Shown here one piece after another: positions 1-5,490 of a stretch of DNA of 7,243 nucleotides (positions are counted from its first letter, which is position 1; each line of letters opens with the position of its first letter). The DNA lies in assembly GCA_021780055.1 (NCBI GenBank), contig JAJXZM010000577.1, positions 1-7,243 on the forward strand. The letters are read 5' to 3'. The notes below the pieces were generated by a model. The model searched no databases. It saw only the letters and a list, made by a program, of their open reading frames with translations, and had not been told where the DNA came from. A program made the translations under genes and the position numbers. The DNA comes from Acidobacteriota bacterium. GTDB lineage: Bacteria > Acidobacteriota > Terriglobia > UBA7540.

Positions 1-1107
1 GTGTCTGGCGATGTTTCCGTGGCCTACGATAACAGTGGACACGCTTTCCTCTGCTACATTGCTTTTGACAAGCTTGGGACTGACGAGTACTGGGGCCACA
101 ATGCCACACGCAACGGGATTTTTGTGCGAAGGTCGCTCAACGGCGGCGAGACGTGGCAGCCGGATGCATTCCCGGTGATCGAGCACCCCAGCGATCCCGG
201 GATTCCGTTTGAGGACAAGCCCTACATAGTGGCCGATAACACGCAAGGCCCCTATGCGGGCAACCTCTATGTTGGGTGGACGCATTTTACGCTGACGCAA
301 TCCGAAATATTCTTTTCCCGATCGGTCGATGACGGAACGACCTGGTCAAAGCCCATTCGAATCAGCACCCAGGCCGGATTGCCCCGTGACGACAACGGTG
401 CGGTGGAGGGCTTCTCGGGAGCGGTTGGCCCGGACGGCACGCTTTACGTGGTGTGGGCAGACGGCACTCATGTCGTCTTTACATCTTCGCGCGACAGAGG
501 ACGGACGTTCTCTCCTTCGCGTGGTGTCATCCCAATTGCGCCCCCTTACTTCCACATTACAGATGTGGACAGGACCGACGGTTTTCCGGTGATATCGGTC
601 GATCCTCACGGCGGCAATGGAGCCGGCCTCCTGTATGTAACCTGGAGCGATTATCGCAATGGTGATGTTGACGTATTCTGTGCTACCTCAGCGGATCGGG
701 GGCTGACATGGTCGCCGGCTGTCCGTGTGAACTCGGACAGCCTCCACAACGGGACCGATCAGTTTTTCCAGTGGCTGGCTGTGGATCCTGTCACCGGCGC
801 TGCAAATCTGGTGTTTTACGACCGGCGGAACGATCCCGAAAACCGAAAAACTGTTGTGGTCCTTGCGCGATCAACCGACCACGGGCAAACCTTTCAAAAC
901 TATGTCTGGATGAACAAGCCCTTCGAGTCTAACAACGATTTTATCGGTGATTACACCGGGATTGCATCTCTTGGAGGGCGGGTTTACGGGGTCTGGACGG
1001 AAGAACGTCCTCGCCGTGCGGGGAAGCGTGCCGAGAGCCCACTGCACCGTACCGTGGTTTGTCTTGGTGTTGCCGATTTTGGTCAGCCAAAACATTCAGG
1101 CAAATGA
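1..1107 (+). CDS. Asp-box (sialidase/BNR-like) beta-propeller protein, 5'-truncated
   Basis: The frame is open from the first base of the window and closes with TGA at 1105-1107. The GTG at position 1 is probably an internal valine codon, because no leader or signal peptide precedes the propeller. Five Asp boxes of the S-x-D-x-G-x-T-W/F type occur at visible residues 45-52 (SLNGGETW), 108-115 (SVDDGTTW), 163-170 (SRDRGRTF), 230-237 (SADRGLTW) and 291-298 (STDHGQTF). They are spaced 55-67 residues apart, as in successive propeller blades. Strands such as LYVGWT, LYVVWAD and LYVTWSD recur between them, and a GDYTGIA segment lies near residue 316. Proteins of this kind are usually exported and either hydrolyse glycans or act as binding propellers. 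I see no FRIP motif or clear arginine triad in the visible part, so sialidase activity is not supported. The last part (about 335-368) is basic and shows no extra domain. It is convergent with the permease gene. Confidence 0.85.
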   Translation: MSGDVSVAYDNSGHAFLCYIAFDKLGTDEYWGHNATRNGIFVRRSLNGGETWQPDAFPVIEHPSDPGIPFEDKPYIVADNTQGPYAGNLYVGWTHFTLTQSEIFFSRSVDDGTTWSKPIRISTQAGLPRDDNGAVEGFSGAVGPDGTLYVVWADGTHVVFTSSRDRGRTFSPSRGVIPIAPPYFHITDVDRTDGFPVISVDPHGGNGAGLLYVTWSDYRNGDVDVFCATSADRGLTWSPAVRVNSDSLHNGTDQFFQWLAVDPVTGAANLVFYDRRNDPENRKTVVVLARSTDHGQTFQNYVWMNKPFESNNDFIGDYTGIASLGGRVYGVWTEERPRRAGKRAESPLHRTVVCLGVADFGQPKHSGK

Positions 1108-1249
1108 CATTCCTGTCTGTTGTCATTGCATGATAACCGCCTGCGCCGGCAGCGCTGCGCTCTTCGCAGTGAATTCTTCGCCGCAAACGCTTGTGCGCTG
1201 GCGGTATTGCATAGATGCTTGCATTCTTATCGAGGGAACTGGCTGCGTG
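1108..1249. other. Convergent intergenic spacer, no clear terminator
   Basis: This spacer separates the stop codons of the propeller gene (+) and the permease gene (-). An imperfect palindrome lies at 1120-1136 (TTGTCAT, 3-base loop, ATGATAA, one mismatch). A GC-rich stretch follows at about 1139-1205. Neither is followed by a convincing T-run on either strand, so I do not call a terminator. I see no small gene or RNA. Confidence 0.4.
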
Positions 1250-3511
1250 TTACAGATGGGGAACGCGGCGGGACTTCATTTCTTCGAGGTGACTTCTCAA
1301 GCGCTCCAGGACTTCACTTTCACGCCCTTCCTGAAGTCTCTGTTCGATTTCCGTGAGCGCGAAGTGAACGATGTCATGGTGGTGGACCTCCTCCGGCTCA
1401 AGGCGCTGGCTGCACTCGAGCCAGATCCTGTGCAGCAGGTCGATTTCTTTCGGGGTCAGGTGCGGGGCGTGCGGGCCGAGATAGAAAACCTCTTCCCGTC
1501 CGCGCGGCGAGTAGACTTCCACGGTCAATTGCGGCTTGGGATTGGGCAGACCTTCCCATGCCAGGCCGGCGCGGCGGGCTTCCTCTGAGGCGGACATCTT
1601 GGTGGATGATCCAAGCACTATGGTCGCGGACTGGAGATTCTGTCCAGCACGCAGGATGCCGTCCCAGACGTCGGTCGCCGCAATCACTGCCAGTTTGACA
1701 CTCTTGCCGTATTTTTCTGACAAGGCCAGCGCCCGGGGGAACAATTCCTGTTCATAGACCGTAAAGAGTTGCTCCGGTGCCAGACCATGTTCACCTGAAG
1801 CAGCCCGCATCAGGACTCGGATGTGGAGAACCACAACGTCCTGCCGTTCAATATCAACGCGCTCCAGCACTGAAGCCAGGTGGTACAGCTTGAAGTAGTC
1901 CGGGATGGGGACAAGAATATTTCCAGGCCTGGAGCCTACGCCTTCGCCCGTAATTTCCTCACTGGGCTCCAGATTGAACTGGTCGAGTTCTGCTCGTGCC
2001 GCACGGCGCTGGGAATGCTTCTCGGAAATCGTGAATAGAATGTAAAACAGAAGTGTGAACGAGACGCCCGAAATAGTTGCGATTTCCTTGGTGAAGAGAT
2101 TGATGATGGCTGTTGCAAACAGCGTCAGAGTGATCAGCCCGAGCCCCAAGGGAAACTCAATACGGCCCAGTTTCGGATTTAGAGGAACACGGAACTCGCG
2201 AGGGCCGGGCTTGGTGAAGCGAAGCACCAGAACACCCAGGCCCTTCATGGCGAAGCTCCAGATCACCCCAAAAGCATAGGCTTCACCCAGAAGAATCACG
2301 TTGCCCCGGCTGAGGAAAATTGTCAGCAACTGCAGCGCGACCACCAGATTGATGATTCGATGGGAGGTCCCGAATCTTCGATGCGGTTGACGGAACCAGT
2401 CGGCGAGAACTCCATCTTCGGAAACACGATTGAGGACACCGTTGGAGCCGACGATGGCCGTGTTGACGGCGCCCGAGAGGATCATGATGCCCACAACAAC
2501 TACGAAGCCATGGAACAGCAGGCGAAGCATTACCGGCCCCGCCACGTTCATAGCCAGGCCCGCGATCAGGTTGTCTTTATAGCTGAGCCGCGTCGCTGCG
2601 TTGGGAATAATCATGAACGCGAAGAAAGACACCAACGAGGTGAAGACCATGCTGTAGAGAAAAATGATAAACGCCGTCTTTTTCAGGTTGGGCAGCTTGG
2701 GATGCTCGATTTCACGGTAAACCTGGGCCAGGGTTTCCAGTCCGCTCATGGCCAGCACGGAATGGCCGAATGCTGCAAGAATGCCGACCACGCCGATGAT
2801 CTCCGGCAGGCGGCTGGAGTACAGCCAGCCCTCGGCTTCGACGGAAAAATGCAGGTTGGACGGAATTGGCACAGGCGGAAGGTGTCCGCCTCTGACCCAC
2901 AGCGTGTAGCCGCACCAGCCGATCATCAGGACCGCCAGAATGGTGGTGAACTCCATGATGCGGATAGCTTTCTCGCTGGATTCCTCAATTCCCTTGATGT
3001 TTTCCCACCAGAAATAAAGCGTTACCGCCGCCGCAAAAATGGCGGCGGTGGAATTGGTGGGCAGAGCCATGTTGATATGCGCATGCTGGAAGAGTTCATT
3101 GACAAAGCCTACGAGGTATTGGCCGGCTGAAACGCCGCTGATCGGTCCGGTGAGGATGTAGTCGAACATCAAGGCCGAGACCGAGAACTTGGCCAGGGTG
3201 CTGCCCATTGCTTCCTTGACTACGCGGTAGACGCCGCCGCGAACGAACATGCTGCAGCTTTCCACGTACATCTGGGCGACCACGTATGCAAACAGCATGA
3301 CGGCCAGAATGAACCACGGCGCCGAAGGACCGATTGCCTGTTCGGCAATGCCGCCAGCGTAAAAGGCCGATGAAGCCAGGTCATTCAAGACGATGGCCGC
3401 TGCGCGCCAGAAAGAGATGAACGTCAGCATGGCCGTTGTGGCGACCATAACACGGGGCAGCGTCACCACTTTCTTTTGAGGAGACGGATGTTCTGGTGTG
3501 CTATTTTCCAT
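1250..3511 (-). CDS. APC-superfamily permease with C-terminal USP-like domain
   Basis: This is probably an inner-membrane amino acid or amine transporter with a cytoplasmic regulatory tail. Numbered from the ATG at 3511 it has 753 residues. About twelve hydrophobic segments lie between residues 23 and 496, with the APC-like first helix region (FWRAAAIVLNDLASSAFYAGG) and a conserved-looking GLETLAQVYREIEHPK loop near 257-272. Typical APC transporters are about 450-500 residues. The extra 250 or so begin with a basic linker (SEKHSQRRAARAE). An alpha/beta stretch follows (NILVPIPDYFKLYHLASVLER, then VVVLHIRV, KLAVIAATDVWDGILRAGQN and ATIVLGSS) that resembles a universal stress protein fold, then a charged helical tail. 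Substrate cannot be read from sequence. The frame also opens with a TTG at 3547 (12 residues more). Neither start has a clear Shine-Dalgarno, and I prefer the ATG. The gene is divergent from the M55 peptidase and convergent with the propeller gene. Confidence 0.92.
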   Translation of the reverse strand: MENSTPEHPSPQKKVVTLPRVMVATTAMLTFISFWRAAAIVLNDLASSAFYAGGIAEQAIGPSAPWFILAVMLFAYVVAQMYVESCSMFVRGGVYRVVKEAMGSTLAKFSVSALMFDYILTGPISGVSAGQYLVGFVNELFQHAHINMALPTNSTAAIFAAAVTLYFWWENIKGIEESSEKAIRIMEFTTILAVLMIGWCGYTLWVRGGHLPPVPIPSNLHFSVEAEGWLYSSRLPEIIGVVGILAAFGHSVLAMSGLETLAQVYREIEHPKLPNLKKTAFIIFLYSMVFTSLVSFFAFMIIPNAATRLSYKDNLIAGLAMNVAGPVMLRLLFHGFVVVVGIMILSGAVNTAIVGSNGVLNRVSEDGVLADWFRQPHRRFGTSHRIINLVVALQLLTIFLSRGNVILLGEAYAFGVIWSFAMKGLGVLVLRFTKPGPREFRVPLNPKLGRIEFPLGLGLITLTLFATAIINLFTKEIATISGVSFTLLFYILFTISEKHSQRRAARAELDQFNLEPSEEITGEGVGSRPGNILVPIPDYFKLYHLASVLERVDIERQDVVVLHIRVLMRAASGEHGLAPEQLFTVYEQELFPRALALSEKYGKSVKLAVIAATDVWDGILRAGQNLQSATIVLGSSTKMSASEEARRAGLAWEGLPNPKPQLTVEVYSPRGREEVFYLGPHAPHLTPKEIDLLHRIWLECSQRLEPEEVHHHDIVHFALTEIEQRLQEGRESEVLERLRSHLEEMKSRRVPHL

Positions 3512-3817
3512 CGATGGGTACGCCGGGAATGAAGATTGCGGCGTCAATGAATAAAAGTTGGAAGCTCGACACGCGTGACTGCCTTACTCAAAGTTGAACC
3601 GGTATATTGTCACATATCCCCGCTCTATTGGCATCATTTTTTCTTATGGGTAGCATCCACATGATTTTGCCCTTTACAGGCCGCAGCTGCTATGCAGGTT
3701 CTATTCGCCACATTTGCAATGGGTTGCGAACATACGTCTGTTTATGTTTGGCGGGACTTACTGGTGCGTGCTGAAGCCCGGCGGCAACTGGGGTGAGCTG
3801 CATGGCCCGCACGGGTG

Positions 3818-3823
3818 TAGAAT
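3818..3823 (+). promoter_or_regulatory. Possible -10 box of the M55 peptidase gene
   Basis: TAGAAT matches the sigma-70 -10 consensus at five of six positions and sits in the context GGTGTAGAAT. The same GGTGTA-AAT context surrounds the perfect TATAAT box at 5282-5287. No good -35 hexamer is found 16-18 bases upstream (GAGCTG at 3795-3800). If used, transcription would begin near 3830 and give a leader of about 80 bases. Confidence 0.35.
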
Positions 3824-3846
3824 ACCCATCCTTGGTTCCCGGGATA

Positions 3847-3869
3847 GGGCGCCGGATTTCCGCCTGCCC
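3847..3869 (+). repeat. Imperfect inverted repeat in the presumed M55 leader
   Basis: GGGC (3847-3850) pairs with GCCC (3866-3869), and CGGA (3853-3856) pairs with TCCG (3859-3862) around a TT turn, with a 2x3 internal loop between. It lies about 30 bases upstream of the ribosome binding site. It could fold in the mRNA leader, but the short paired segments make this only a possibility. Confidence 0.3.
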
Positions 3870-3897
3870 AACGGATGTCAGAGGGCGAGGGCTTTTG

Positions 3898-3906
3898 AAA
3901 GGAGGA
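3898..3906 (+). promoter_or_regulatory. Strong ribosome binding site of the M55 peptidase gene
   Basis: AAAGGAGGA contains the near-complete Shine-Dalgarno core GGAGG (3901-3905), eight bases before the ATG at 3914. It is the strongest such site in the window. It fixes the start 30 codons ahead of the first metal-binding aspartate, so the short N-terminal extension is likely real. Confidence 0.85.
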
Positions 3907-3913
3907 CATTCAC

Positions 3914-4780
3914 ATGCCGCAAGCGCAGGTAGACTCCCTGCTGGCTGTGCTTAACCCAGCCGTGCTGAAGAGTGGGAAGCTGAAAAAGGTCTTTATGATT
4001 ACGGACATGGAAGGCGTATCGGGGGTTTTCAGCACGGAACTCCAGTGCGAACCCCTGGAAAGTCCGAGGTTCCAGGAGGCGCATAAGCTCCTCACCGGCG
4101 AGGTCAACGCTGCCGTTGACGGATTGCTGGAAGGAGGCGCGACGGGCGTGGTAGTGTGGGACGGGCACGACAGCAGCCGATCACTCTCCGCTCTCGACAT
4201 CAACCCCAAAGCGCTCTTGCTGACGGGTGTGCCGGTGTCGCCCACGCTGGAGCTGGATTCCTCCTATTCTGCAATGGTCTTTATCGGCCAACACGCGATG
4301 GCCGGGGCGATGAATGGAATCCTGAACCACTCTTTCAGCTCTCTCGGCGTTGAAAATATGTGGATCAACAACAAACCGGTGGGAGAAATCGGGGTGCGAG
4401 TAATGCTGGCGGGAACGTTTGGGGTCCCCACCATTATGCTTTCCGGCGACGATGCCGCTTGCGAGGAACTGCATGCCCTGGTGCCGCAGGCCGAATGCGC
4501 TGCGGTCAAATCGGGCGCCAGCCGCACAGCCGGCTTTATGCTGCCTCATCCGGCGGCTTCGGCATTGATTCGCGAGAAGGCGCGGCGCGCCATGGAGCGC
4601 CTGGGCGATATCCCCGTCTATCGGATCGAGGGTCCTGTGGAAGCGAAGGTCCAATTCACAACCCGCGGAGTGCAATACTTCCAGGCCCGCGAAGGCGTCG
4701 AGCAGATTGACGAGCGAACCTGGGCCTTCCGTGGCCGGGACCTGAAGGACGCCTGGCTGAAATACTCGTCCTCATTCTAG
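3914..4780 (+). CDS. M55 family zinc metallopeptidase (D-aminopeptidase, DppA-like)
   Basis: The 288-residue product matches peptidase family M55, whose founder DppA of Bacillus subtilis removes N-terminal D-amino acids such as D-alanine from short peptides. The expected metal ligands are present in order: D31 and E33 in ITDMEGVSG, H85 in WDGHDSS, H127 in IGQHAMAG and E158 in PVGEIG. H139 in ILNHS fits the catalytic histidine known from DppA. The SGDDAACEE segment near 177-185 is also typical. The protein begins with about 24 residues not found in DppA. They form no hydrophobic signal sequence, so a cytoplasmic location is inferred. The start is set by a strong ribosome binding site. The gene is divergent from an amino-acid-type permease, which fits peptide or cell-wall peptide salvage, but the actual substrate is unknown. 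It is convergent with the FmdB gene, with a terminator-like hairpin between. Confidence 0.95.
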   Translation: MPQAQVDSLLAVLNPAVLKSGKLKKVFMITDMEGVSGVFSTELQCEPLESPRFQEAHKLLTGEVNAAVDGLLEGGATGVVVWDGHDSSRSLSALDINPKALLLTGVPVSPTLELDSSYSAMVFIGQHAMAGAMNGILNHSFSSLGVENMWINNKPVGEIGVRVMLAGTFGVPTIMLSGDDAACEELHALVPQAECAAVKSGASRTAGFMLPHPAASALIREKARRAMERLGDIPVYRIEGPVEAKVQFTTRGVQYFQAREGVEQIDERTWAFRGRDLKDAWLKYSSSF

Positions 4781-4891
4781 TTCCCAGATGGATATTACGG
4801 CGCGCGTGGGGGGAGGCCGGAAGCAATGACATCGCTCCGAAACGCACACACTCCAGCCTGCATGTGCCAAGGAGCCTTTCAATCGGAGAAT

Positions 4892-4910
4892 AAAGAGCGG
4901 ACCGCTCTTT
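4892..4910. terminator. Perfect 9-bp hairpin, probable bidirectional terminator
   Basis: AAAGAGCGG (4892-4900) and CCGCTCTTT (4902-4910) are exact reverse complements around one base, so the real loop would be about GGACC. The hairpin starts 11 bases past the FmdB stop on the minus strand and 112 bases past the M55 stop on the plus strand. The outer arm gives a short TTT on both strands, continued as TTTATT on the minus strand. The T-run is modest, so termination strength is uncertain. Position between convergent genes supports the call. Confidence 0.6.
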
Positions 4911-4920
4911 GTCAGAGGCG

Positions 4921-5115
4921 TCAACCGCCGCCCGAGGGAGCGCATACTCCGCCGCCTGCGCTGACGGACGGTCCGGAGGTCGCAAACGTGGAGAACTGCT
5001 GCTCGGTCTTCTTGGAGCCACAGTTGGGACAAACCGGGGCGGGCTGCTTCTTGCTCAGGACCAGTTTCTCAAACGTCTTTTTGCATTTCTGGCAAGTGTA
5101 TTCGAAGATTGGCAT
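4921..5115 (-). CDS. FmdB-family small zinc ribbon protein
   Basis: This 64-residue protein begins MPIFEYTCQKC, the hallmark start of the FmdB / CxxC_CxxC_SSSS family. It has two zinc knuckles, C8-x2-C11 and C29-x2-C32 (CPNC), which should bind one zinc ion. The C-terminal part is rich in Ser and Gly (SAGGGVCAPSGGG), also usual for the family, and contains one more cysteine. The family was named from an operon of methylotrophs with a proposed regulatory role. Its general biochemical function is not established, so I give none. The ATG at 5115 follows AGGTGA (5125-5130) at nine bases. It lies 72 bases downstream of a candidate 28-codon membrane ORF on the same strand and probably shares its transcript. 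A terminator-like hairpin follows directly. Confidence 0.93.
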   Translation of the reverse strand: MPIFEYTCQKCKKTFEKLVLSKKQPAPVCPNCGSKKTEQQFSTFATSGPSVSAGGGVCAPSGGG

Positions 5116-5124
5116 AGGGAACTT

Positions 5125-5130
5125 TCACCT
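5125..5130 (-). promoter_or_regulatory. Ribosome binding site of the FmdB-family gene
   Basis: Read on the minus strand this is AGGTGA, nine bases before the ATG at 5115. It supports the annotated start, which also matches the conserved family N-terminus. Confidence 0.65.
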
Positions 5131-5157
5131 GCACTTTTTGTTGTCGGGAGCGTCATC

Positions 5158-5175
5158 CCGGTCCGACCGGACCGG
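5158..5175. repeat. GC-rich intercistronic hairpin upstream of the FmdB gene
   Basis: CCGGTCC (5158-5164) and GGACCGG (5169-5175) are perfect reverse complements around the four bases GACC. The hairpin begins 12 bases after the stop of the small ORF and ends 27 bases before the FmdB ribosome binding site. No T-run follows on either strand, so it is not a standard terminator. It may act on mRNA stability, processing or translation between the two cistrons. Confidence 0.5.
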
Positions 5176-5187
5176 AGGCTGAATCGA

Positions 5188-5274
5188 TCAAGTAAAGCGT
5201 GAGACGCCGGGAATCCTGGGCAGGATCAGAAACCAAACGACCATGAAAACAACAAAGATGAGAATACTCTCCAT
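5188..5274 (-). CDS. Candidate 28-residue single-span membrane peptide
   Basis: The ATG at 5272-5274 opens a 28-codon frame ending in TGA at 5188-5190. The peptide starts MESILIFVVF, continues as an unbroken hydrophobic stretch to about residue 18, and ends PRIPGVSRFT. This is a short acidic N-terminus, one membrane-length helix and a basic tail, which predicts one transmembrane segment with the tail in the cytoplasm. No Shine-Dalgarno precedes the ATG. A perfect TATAAT box ends only seven bases before it, so transcription should begin at or within a base of the ATG, as in leaderless mRNAs. The FmdB-family gene follows 72 bases downstream. I do not recognise the family. The alternative is that the stretch is a 5' leader of the FmdB gene and the frame is chance. 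Confidence 0.5.
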   Translation of the reverse strand: MESILIFVVFMVVWFLILPRIPGVSRFT

Positions 5275-5281
5275 ATTTCAC

Positions 5282-5287
5282 ATTATA
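5282..5287 (-). promoter_or_regulatory. Perfect -10 box (TATAAT) of the small ORF / FmdB unit
   Basis: On the minus strand the sequence reads GGTG-TATAAT-GTGAAAT-ATG. The hexamer is a full match to the sigma-70 -10 consensus. A TTAACA lies upstream (5301-5306), five of six matches to the -35 consensus, but only 13 bases away, which is too close. At the usual 17-base spacing the hexamer is GTCTTT (5305-5310), a poor match. The predicted transcription start falls at 5274-5275, on or next to the A of the ATG. Confidence 0.55.
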
Positions 5288-5434
5288 CACCACGGCCGCT
5301 TGTTAAAGACGCGTCCTTGTTGCACCGCTCCAGTTGCCAGACATGCTGCCCAATCGCGGAGAATTTGCCACGTAAGCCGAAGCAAAGCTTGCCCGTGTGG
5401 TTCCCTGCATGATAGATTGCAAAACCTGCGGGAG

Positions 5435-5446
5435 CGGCTGAAGCCG
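5435..5446. repeat. Short palindrome CGGCT-GA-AGCCG
   Basis: CGGCT (5435-5439) and AGCCG (5442-5446) pair perfectly around GA. It lies 44 bases ahead of the reductase start. Its form recalls dispersed intergenic palindromes with a CTGAAG centre, which I remember from Acidobacteriota-type genomes. With a single copy in the window this cannot be shown. Confidence 0.3.
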
Positions 5447-5479
5447 AACTCAAGCGTTGCCTTCATGAATATCACCAAT

Positions 5480-5487
5480 GGGAGAAG
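5480..5487 (+). promoter_or_regulatory. Ribosome binding site of the aldo/keto reductase gene
   Basis: GGGAGAAG, with the core GGGAG (5480-5484) six bases before the ATG at 5491. It supports that start, which is also the natural N-terminus of the aldo/keto reductase barrel. Confidence 0.65.
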
Positions 5488-5490
5488 CTC

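Larger units (their letters stand above)
3512..3913. other. Divergent intergenic region between permease and M55 peptidase genes
   Basis: About 400 bases without a supported gene lie between two divergent starts. The M55 side holds a candidate -10 box (3818-3823), a leader hairpin (3847-3869) and a strong ribosome binding site (3898-3906). On the permease side I find no good -35/-10 pair. The AT-rich stretch around 3601-3618 (GGTATATTGTCACATATCC) is a partly symmetric sequence that could be a promoter element or operator, but this is weak. A 72-codon open frame at 3714-3932 runs into the M55 start and has no family likeness, so I do not call it. Confidence 0.5.
5288..5490. other. Divergent intergenic region between the FmdB unit and the reductase gene
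   Basis: This 200-base stretch carries the upstream part of the minus-strand promoter and, toward the reductase, a weak promoter candidate. That candidate is TTGCCC (5389-5394) and TAGATT (5413-5418), 18 bases apart and four of six matches each. A small palindrome (5435-5446) and the reductase ribosome binding site follow. Open frames on both strands here have no recognisable product. Confidence 0.4.

Noticed and set aside
947..1588. 213-codon open frame on the plus strand spanning the convergent spacer
   Set aside because: It overlaps the end of the propeller gene in another frame and runs antisense into the permease C-terminus. No ribosome binding site or recognisable motif.
2360..3130. 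256-codon open frame on the plus strand inside the permease gene
   Set aside because: It is antisense to a clear membrane protein. Its translation is rich in His, Gln, Asp and Arg with no family likeness, as expected opposite hydrophobic codons.
3714..3932. 72-codon open frame on the plus strand before the M55 gene
   Set aside because: It runs out of frame into the start of the M55 gene across its strong ribosome binding site and presumed promoter, and its sequence resembles no family.
4181..4675. 164-codon open frame on the minus strand inside the M55 peptidase gene
   Set aside because: Antisense shadow; low-complexity His/Arg-rich translation and no start signal.
4826..5202. Two overlapping open frames on the plus strand opposite the FmdB gene
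   Set aside because: The minus-strand product has the diagnostic MPIFEYTC start and two CxxC pairs, so these are shadows.
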